From contig CAMCRC010000013.1 in the NCBI GenBank assembly GCA_945877175.1, positions 1 to 44,252 on the forward strand: 44,252 nucleotides of DNA, written 5' to 3'. The notes under the pieces are model-generated. The model saw only the letters and a program-made list of their open reading frames with translations. It had not been told where the DNA came from and did not search any database. The position numbers were made by a program, and so were the translations under genes. Positions 38,851 through 44,252 of this stretch are shown here, piece after piece. This DNA comes from Klebsiella pneumoniae. Its GTDB lineage: Bacteria; Pseudomonadota; Gammaproteobacteria; Pseudomonadales; Pseudohongiellaceae. The number at the start of each line of letters is the position of its first letter. Position 1 is the stretch's first letter.

Positions 38851-39031
38851 GCCATGGGCCGCTCGCGGACGCACCACTGCACCAGGTCGTCAGGGCGGGG
38901 GCGGGGTTTTGGACCGTCGCCCGCCAGGGAAGGCGGGCGCCGAGCCTACAGGGACGTACTTGTGGCGTGTCCAAAACCCCGCCCCCGCCCTGACGACCGG
39001 ATACCAGCGTGCACCGCAAGCGGCCCATGGC
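38851..39031 (-). repeat. Family A palindromic repeat, copy A3, with extended arms
   Basis: The inner element 38885-38998 has perfect 30-bp arms (38885-38914 with 38969-38998). It encloses, on the minus strand, GACACGCCACAAGTACG and TCCCTGTAGGCTCGGC and a GCCCGCC/GGCGGGC hairpin. Imperfect complementarity continues outward to GCCATGGGCC (38851-38860) and GGCCCATGGC (39022-39031), for a total palindrome of about 181 bp. It ends about 80 bp before rpe. 38604-39108 contains no gene; 38772-38850 holds nothing I recognise. Confidence 0.8.
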
Positions 39032-39108
39032 CCCCCAAACATTTACATGCAGAGCGCCTCTTTCCCTGTAAAATGCCCCCCAAAATTGCCTTCCGACAGG
39101 TCTGTCCC

Positions 39109-39789
39109 ATGATGAAATACCTGCTTGCTCCCTCGATTCTGTCCGCTGATTTCGCGCGTCTCGGAGAAGAAGTGGACGCCGTACTCGCCGCCGGCGCCGA
39201 TGTCATCCACTTCGATGTGATGGACAATCACTACGTCCCCAACCTCACCATCGGGCCCATGGTGTGCAAGGCCTTGCGCGATTACGGTGTGAAGGCGCCC
39301 ATCGACGTGCACCTCATGGTGTCTCCGGTGGACCAGATGATTCAGGACTTTGCCAAGGCCGGCGCCAGCATCATCACGTTTCACCCCGAGGCCACGAATC
39401 ACGTCGACCGCTCCCTGCAACTGATCCGTGATCTGGGCTGTCAGGCCGGGCTGGTGTTCAATCCCGCCAGCTCCCTGGACTGCCTGCAGTATCTTATGGA
39501 CAAGCTGGACGTGATTTTGCTGATGTCGGTGAACCCCGGTTTCGGTGGGCAGAAGTTCATCCCCTCGACCCTGAAGAAGCTGGCCCAGGTGCGCAAGCTG
39601 ATTGACGACAGTCACTACCCGATCCGCCTGGAAGTGGACGGAGGGGTGACCGTGAAGAACATCGGGGAGATTGCCCGCGCGGGTGCCGACATGTTCGTGG
39701 CTGGCTCTGCCATCTTCAATACCGATGACTATGCTGCCACCATTGCCGCCATGCGTACCGAACTCGGCCACGCCCCCATCAACCACTGA
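39109..39789 (+). CDS. rpe: Ribulose-phosphate 3-epimerase
   Basis: Interconverts ribulose 5-phosphate and xylulose 5-phosphate. 226 residues (E. coli 225). TIM-barrel landmarks are [60 protein letters not shown] and [12 protein letters not shown]. The initial Met-Met leaves 39109 or 39112 as start; CAGG lies upstream. A TAAAAT hexamer at 39069 may be a -10 box. trpE follows after 16 bp; the gph gene usual at this place is absent. Confidence 0.96.
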   Translation: MMKYLLAPSILSADFARLGEEVDAVLAAGADVIHFDVMDNHYVPNLTIGPMVCKALRDYGVKAPIDVHLMVSPVDQMIQDFAKAGASIITFHPEATNHVDRSLQLIRDLGCQAGLVFNPASSLDCLQYLMDKLDVILLMSVNPGFGGQKFIPSTLKKLAQVRKLIDDSHYPIRLEVDGGVTVKNIGEIARAGADMFVAGSAIFNTDDYAATIAAMRTELGHAPINH

Positions 39790-39805
39790 AGCAGTGCACA
39801 ACGTC

Positions 39806-41284
39806 ATGACATTACAAGAATTCGCCGCGCTTGCCGCGCAGGGCTACAACCGCATTCCTCTGGTCCGGCAGGTGCTCGCCGATCTCGAGACTCCGCTCAG
39901 CACCTATCTGAAGCTGGGGCGCGGCCTGCATACCTATTTCTTCGAGTCCGTGCAGGGCGGCGAGAAGTGGGGGCGGTATTCCATCATCGGCCTGCCATGC
40001 CGCACCGTGCTGCGCGTGGTCGGGCAGAAGATCACCGTGGAGACGGACGGACAGGTGGTCGAGAGTCTGGAGTGCGACGACCCTTTCGTGTTCATCGCGG
40101 ATTTCAAGTCGCGCTACAAAGTGGCGCCTCTGCAGGGCGCGCAGCGTTTCTGTGGTGGACTGGTCGGTTACTTTGCCTACGACACCGTGCGGTATGTCGA
40201 GCCGAGCCTGGGCGCGGCGCCGGGAGAGGATGACATCGGCACGCCCGACATTCTGCTAATGGTGTCTGAGGAAGTGGTGGTGTTCGACAATCTGCGCGGC
40301 ACCTTGTCGCTGATCGTCAATGCCGACCCGGCAGATCCCGAGGCATTTGCTGATGCCCAGAAGCGCCTTGACGCACTCGAAAAGGGCCTGGCCCGGGAAG
40401 TGCCGCTGCCGCTGCAGTCGCCGGTGCGAATGGTGCAGGAGTCTGACTTCGCCTGCCGCTTCCAGCAGCCGGATTTCGAGAACGCCGTCGAGCGCATCAA
40501 GGATTATATTCTCGCTGGCGATGTCATGCAGGTCGTGATTGCCCAGCGCATGTCGGTACCCTACGCAGGCGACCCGATGAATGTCTACCGCGCGTTGCGC
40601 TACACGAACCCTTCACCTTACATGGTGTTCTTCAACATGGGCGATCATCACATCGTCAGCGCGTCGCCGGAAATTCTGGCACGGGTGGAAGACCGCAAGA
40701 TCACCGTGCGCCCGCTGGCCGGCACCCGCAAGCGTGGCAAGACGGAAGAGGAAGATGTGGCACTGGAGCAGGAACTGCTGGCCGATGCCAAGGAGATTGC
40801 CGAGCACCTGATGCTGATCGACCTGAGCCGCAATGACTCGGGCCGCGTGTCCGAGACCGGCAGCGTCACCGTGCCGCGCAAGATGTTTGTGGAGCGCTAC
40901 TCTCACGTGATGCACATCGCTTCCATCGTCGAGAGTGAAATGCGCGCCGACAAGACGGCACTTGATGTGCTCAAGGCCACCCTGCCGGTCGGCACGCTCA
41001 GCGGTGCGCCGAAGGTGCGGGCCATGGAGATCATCGACGAGCTGGAGCCGGTCAAACGCGGCATCTATGGGGGCGCCATGGGCTATCTGGGCTGGAACGG
41101 CAACATGGACATGGCCATCGCCATCCGCACGGCCGTGATCAAGAATGAGCGTCTGTTCGTGCAGGCCGGGGCTGGCGTCGTGGCCGATTCCGTGCCGCGT
41201 CTGGAATGGGAAGAAACCATCAACAAGGCGCGGGCCATCTTCCGGGCCGTGGAGCTGGCGGGCAAGGGGCTGCAGGACCTGTAG
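39806..41284 (+). CDS. trpE: Anthranilate synthase component I
   Basis: First enzyme of tryptophan synthesis: chorismate plus ammonia (from TrpG) to anthranilate. 492 residues. The N-terminal regulatory part contains the [15 protein letters not shown] region of the tryptophan-binding site. The chorismate-binding domain has [41 protein letters not shown] and [15 protein letters not shown] 39806 gives [18 protein letters not shown], the expected start; an open frame upstream runs inside rpe. No trpG or leader-peptide attenuator lies within the window. Confidence 0.95.
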   Translation: MTLQEFAALAAQGYNRIPLVRQVLADLETPLSTYLKLGRGLHTYFFESVQGGEKWGRYSIIGLPCRTVLRVVGQKITVETDGQVVESLECDDPFVFIADFKSRYKVAPLQGAQRFCGGLVGYFAYDTVRYVEPSLGAAPGEDDIGTPDILLMVSEEVVVFDNLRGTLSLIVNADPADPEAFADAQKRLDALEKGLAREVPLPLQSPVRMVQESDFACRFQQPDFENAVERIKDYILAGDVMQVVIAQRMSVPYAGDPMNVYRALRYTNPSPYMVFFNMGDHHIVSASPEILARVEDRKITVRPLAGTRKRGKTEEEDVALEQELLADAKEIAEHLMLIDLSRNDSGRVSETGSVTVPRKMFVERYSHVMHIASIVESEMRADKTALDVLKATLPVGTLSGAPKVRAMEIIDELEPVKRGIYGGAMGYLGWNGNMDMAIAIRTAVIKNERLFVQAGAGVVADSVPRLEWEETINKARAIFRAVELAGKGLQDL

Positions 41285-41304
41285 AGCCTTGCAGCCGTCC
41301 GCTG

Positions 41305-42729
41305 TCACAACTCCTTGAAAGCGGCCAGCGCACGTTCCCGCGACACCTTCAGATCCACCACCGGATGCGGGTAATGCAGACCCAGGGTCACGCCCGCAGC
41401 ACTCAGCACACTGGCCGGCGCTGCAGCCGGATCGTGCAGATACTTGTCCGGCAGTCTCGCCAGTTCTGGAACGTAGCGGCGGATATACACGCCCTCGGGG
41501 TCGAAGCGCTCGCTCTGCGTTACCGGATTGAAAACGCGGAAGTAGGGCGCCGCATCGGCCCCGCAGCCCGCAATCCACTGCCAGCTGGCGCTGTTGGCCG
41601 CCAGGTCGGCATCCACCAGACAATCCCAGAACCATTCCTCGCCCCGGTGCCAGTGGGTCAGCAGATTCTTCACCAGGAACGAACCCACCACCATGCGCAC
41701 GCGGTTGTGCATGTAGCCCGTCTGCCACAGCTCGCGCATGCCGGCGTCCACCAGCGGGTAACCCGTCTGGCCGTGTTGCCAGGCGCGCAACAGGGCAGGC
41801 TCGTCCAGCCAGGGGAAACGTTCGAACTTGCTCTGCAGCGGCAGGCGGCTGAGAGTGGGCTTGTGATAGAGCAGTGAATAGGAGAATTCCCGCCAGCCCA
41901 GTTCGGACTGGAAGCAGTCCAGATCGGCCTCCACGCCCTGTTCCAGTCCCTGGCGCTGAGCCTCGTACCACACCTGGTTCGGCGACAGCTCGCCATAGTG
42001 AAGATGTGGTGACAGGCGCGAGACATTCGGGCGTTGCGGGAAGTTGCGCCCTTCCTTGTAGCCGTTCAGTCCAGCGGACAGAAATTCCTCCAGCCGGGCG
42101 GTCGCGACCTTCTCGCCCACCTGCCAGGTTGTGTTCATGGTGGCGTCCCAGGCGATGCGGGGCAGCAGGGCCAGGGCGTCTATGCCTGCCTGACCTGCTC
42201 CCGGCATGGCGTGCAGCTGCAGCGCGGCAGGCGCAGGCAAAGGCATGCGCGGCGCCGTGGCGGGCAGACAGCCGCGGCGGTAGAAGGGGGTGAAGACCTG
42301 GTAAGGCGTGCCGTCGCTCTTGAGCACCTGCCAGGGCTCCCACAACAGCGAGCCGTTGTGGCTGTGCACGGCGCTGCCCTGTGCCAGCAGCAGCTCCTTG
42401 AGCTTCTTGTCGCGGGCGATGCGCCAGGGCTCGTAGCAACGGTTCCAGTGCACGGCAGTCGCTTTGCTCTGCTGCACAAGGGCCGGCAGCAGTTGCAGTG
42501 GGTCGCCGCGCAGCACCAGCAGGCGACCGCCGAGGCTGGCGTTCAGTCGCGTCAGCGAGTAGTGCAGCCACCAGCGGCTCGCGCCTCCCATGGCCCACTC
42601 GCCGCTGTGGAGGTCATCCAGAATGTAGACCGGCAGCACCTCTCCCGACAGCGCGGCGGCATGCAGGGCGGGATTGTCGGCGAGGCGAAGGTCCTGGCGG
42701 AACCAGTGAATGGCGACGGGGGCGGTGAT
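41305..42729 (-). CDS. phrB: Deoxyribodipyrimidine photolyase, start codon unclear
   Basis: Light-driven repair of pyrimidine dimers; antenna domain about 1-130 and FAD domain with MHNRVRMVVGSFLVKNLL, SASWQWIAGCGADAAPYFR and FNPVTQSERFDPEGVYIR. The first in-frame ATG, GTG or TTG is GTG 42639, but the conserved N-terminus HWFRQDLRLADNPALHAAA is encoded in frame upstream of it. No standard start codon precedes that segment. AGGAG (42737-42741) stands upstream of two ATC codons, so ATC 42729 is taken as a provisional start (474 residues). A sequence error or a rare ATC/ATT start are both possible. Confidence 0.85.
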   Translation of the reverse strand: MTAPVAIHWFRQDLRLADNPALHAAALSGEVLPVYILDDLHSGEWAMGGASRWWLHYSLTRLNASLGGRLLVLRGDPLQLLPALVQQSKATAVHWNRCYEPWRIARDKKLKELLLAQGSAVHSHNGSLLWEPWQVLKSDGTPYQVFTPFYRRGCLPATAPRMPLPAPAALQLHAMPGAGQAGIDALALLPRIAWDATMNTTWQVGEKVATARLEEFLSAGLNGYKEGRNFPQRPNVSRLSPHLHYGELSPNQVWYEAQRQGLEQGVEADLDCFQSELGWREFSYSLLYHKPTLSRLPLQSKFERFPWLDEPALLRAWQHGQTGYPLVDAGMRELWQTGYMHNRVRMVVGSFLVKNLLTHWHRGEEWFWDCLVDADLAANSASWQWIAGCGADAAPYFRVFNPVTQSERFDPEGVYIRRYVPELARLPDKYLHDPAAAPASVLSAAGVTLGLHYPHPVVDLKVSRERALAAFKEL

Positions 42730-42805
42730 GATGGAGCTCCTGGGGGGGTGGTCGGTGTGGCAGCAGTATACGACGGGAGAAGGGGGGCGGATGTGGGCGA
42801 CGGCA

Positions 42806-42885
42806 GTTCGCGGGCAAGCCCGCTCCCACGTTGCTGCCGAGCTATGGGAGCGGACAGTGCTGTGGGAGCGGGCTTGCCCGCGAAC
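42806..42885. repeat. Inverted pair of REP-like repeats upstream of the photolyase gene
   Basis: A minus-oriented unit (42806-42829) and a plus-oriented unit (42862-42885), both of the GCGGG/CCCGC subtype. A partial unit near 42845 lies between them and a partial CCCGCGAAC lies after. No family B core is enclosed. They lie between the starts and ends of two minus-strand genes. Confidence 0.8.
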
Positions 42886-42902
42886 TGCCCGCGAACCGCC
42901 CG

Positions 42903-44045
42903 CTATGGAGCGAACGGATCGCCGTGCGCCGGGTTCTGCAAAAACAGATCGTCCGTCAGGCTGTTCAGGAAGGCCAGCATGTCGGCAATTTCCTCGTCGG
43001 TGAACTGAAAGCCCACGATGAAGGCGCTGCGATTGGGATTGGGTGGCTGGCCTGCAAACACGGCCCGGCCCTGGCGGGCATAGTGTTCGGTGAGCACCTG
43101 CTCCAGCGTGGGGATCGAGCCGTCGTGCATGTACGGCGCTGTCAGTGCGATATTGAGCAGGGTCGGGGTGCGGAACTTGCCCTCGTCCGCCGGGTTGTCA
43201 GTCACCTCGCGAATGCCCGGGTTCGCCATCGGGTAAGCCCCCTGGCCGTCCAGGTTGTACAGCCCGGTGTTGTGATAGCCCAGCTCCTCGAAGGGCAGCC
43301 GGGAGTGCACCAGATTGTCGGTGAAGCTCAGCCCGCCGTGGCAGTGATAGCACTCGAACTTTTCTCCGAAGAACAGCTCCTCGCCCCGCAGCGCGGATTC
43401 AGTCATGGCGTCACGCTCGCCCTCGTACTTGAAGCGGTAGTAGGGCGCCCGGAACGCCAGCAGGCTGCGTTCGAAACTGGCGATGGCCTTGGTGACAGTG
43501 TCCAGCGTGATGGCGCCGTTCTGGTCAGGAAACGCCGCGCGGAACATCGTCACGTACCGGGCATCGTCGACCAGTCGCGACAACAGCAGGGTTTCCTGAC
43601 CTTCCATTCCCATTTCCACGGGATGCGAGCCGAAGATTGGCACCAGCGCCTGCGTCTCCAGTGCATTCATCAGCGGGTTGGCCCAGGTCAGGGATGGTAG
43701 ATAGGCCACGTTGACCAGCGCCATGGCACTGCGTGCACCGCGCACGCCGTTGATGCCGGGAGAGGTCGCCTGCCCGTCGGTGAAGCCCTTCTCCTGCACA
43801 TGGCAGGTGCTGCAGGACATCGAGTTGTCCAGGGACAGGCGTGTGTCGTAGAACAGATGCCGGCCGAGGCTGACCTTGGCCTGGCTCATGGGATTGTCGG
43901 TCGGTACGCGGGGTGGAGGCACCCAGGCGGGCAGTCCCCAATCGTAGGCGGCCGGGTCGGCGCCCGGCGCAGGGGTGGTCCCTGGCTCGGCGGCGCTGCC
44001 CTGTTGCAGCAACGCGGCTCCGCCAGCCAGCAGCAGACGTTTCAT
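42903..44045 (-). CDS. mbnH: MbnH-type di-heme cytochrome c peroxidase/MauG family enzyme
   Basis: Periplasmic di-heme protein, 380 residues, with heme sites CSTCH (78-82) and CYHCH (232-236). DWGLPAWVPPPRVPTDNPMS and LGRHLFYDTRLSLDNSMSC fit the MbnH subfamily more closely than classical cytochrome c peroxidase. In studied systems MbnH oxidises a tryptophan of its partner MbnP to kynurenine, forming part of a copper site. The ATG overlaps the stop of the upstream partner (ATGA), whose C-terminus has the MbnP Cys motif. Subfamily assignment is from memory of the motifs. Confidence 0.82.
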   Translation of the reverse strand: MKRLLLAGGAALLQQGSAAEPGTTPAPGADPAAYDWGLPAWVPPPRVPTDNPMSQAKVSLGRHLFYDTRLSLDNSMSCSTCHVQEKGFTDGQATSPGINGVRGARSAMALVNVAYLPSLTWANPLMNALETQALVPIFGSHPVEMGMEGQETLLLSRLVDDARYVTMFRAAFPDQNGAITLDTVTKAIASFERSLLAFRAPYYRFKYEGERDAMTESALRGEELFFGEKFECYHCHGGLSFTDNLVHSRLPFEELGYHNTGLYNLDGQGAYPMANPGIREVTDNPADEGKFRTPTLLNIALTAPYMHDGSIPTLEQVLTEHYARQGRAVFAGQPPNPNRSAFIVGFQFTDEEIADMLAFLNSLTDDLFLQNPAHGDPFAP

Positions 44046-44252
44046 CGGGCGTGGAAGAACTGCTGGGCCAGAGGGGCCGTGTCGCCCACGGCAAAACCGA
44101 AGGCACGCAGCACTTCACTACACTCCGGATCGCGCAGGCCTGACATGCAGCCTGGCGCAGTATCCGGCGTGTTCACATCCACGTTGGCATTGGCCAGCAC
44201 CTTGCCGATGTCAGCCACTACCACACCGCTGGCGATGTCGAAATTGTCCAGG
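44042..44252 (-). CDS. mbnP: C-terminal part of an MbnP-family (four-Cys metallo-mystery pair) protein, cut by window edge
   Basis: About 69 residues visible, running off the right edge: LDNFDIASG, then VVVADIGKVLANANVDV, then the cysteine-containing GCMSGLRDPECSEVLRAFG. This Cys-Met-Ser-Gly...Pro-Glu-Cys end is characteristic of the copper-binding MbnP family. It is joined to the MbnH gene by a 4-bp overlap. The N-terminal half, with the other cysteines and the modified tryptophan, lies outside the window. Confidence 0.72.
   Translation of the reverse strand, partial: LDNFDIASGVVVADIGKVLANANVDVNTPDTAPGCMSGLRDPECSEVLRAFGFAVGDTAPLAQQFFHAR

Overview
The window reads as a chromosomal segment of a GC-rich gammaproteobacterium. 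Several gene orders support this: glyA-nrdR-ribD-ribE-ribBA-ribH-nusB-thiL-pgpA; the rpsU-yqeY-dnaG-rpoD macromolecular synthesis operon divergent from tsaD; and lptD-surA-pdxA-rsmA-apaG-apaH divergent from amgK-murU, which is the Pseudomonas arrangement. REP-like repeats of the Pseudomonas type (GTGGGAGCGGGCTTGC...) and an MbnP/MbnH pair fit a marine or environmental relative of Pseudomonadales or Cellvibrionales. The genus cannot be fixed from this sequence alone.

Layout. 1-391: palindromic repeats upstream of glyA. 392-8303: one-carbon, riboflavin, NusB, thiamine and phosphatidylglycerol genes, all on +. 8320-19325: an accessory-like stretch with a chimeric Kef/EAL gene, an NhaC-type antiporter, an alkaline phosphatase, a DUF5916 outer-membrane protein, an acyltransferase and an M20 peptidase. 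Its spacers hold REPs and a structured repeat called here family B. 19957-24486: rpoD, dnaG, yqeY, rpsU on -. 24727-26702: tsaD, folB, folK on +. 26677-36727: lptD to apaH, then cca and a Kef-type antiporter, on -. 36820-41284: amgK, murU, rpe, trpE on +. 41305-44252: a photolyase and an MbnP-MbnH pair on -.

How the genes work together. ribD, ribE, ribBA, ribH and a separate ribA encode most of riboflavin synthesis; the GTP cyclohydrolase half of RibBA has lost its zinc cysteines, so RibA probably does that step. SurA helps fold outer-membrane proteins including LptD. AmgK and MurU recycle MurNAc to UDP-MurNAc. FolB and FolK are consecutive folate enzymes.

The most unusual content is intergenic. 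Family B has five copies of 141-160 nt, each with a conserved core of about 100 nt. Three nested helices covary in sequence between copies, and 26-28 bp outer arms are unique to each copy yet self-complementary. Four of the five copies also sit between inverted REPs of matching subtype. A second palindromic family (A) lies beside glyA and between murU and rpe. Other oddities are an in-frame fusion of a Kef antiporter N-terminus to a truncated EAL domain, a pdxA 3' end made of REP sequence, and a photolyase gene with no ATG, GTG or TTG start that includes its conserved N-terminus. No tRNA, rRNA, CRISPR array, transposase or prophage gene was seen.
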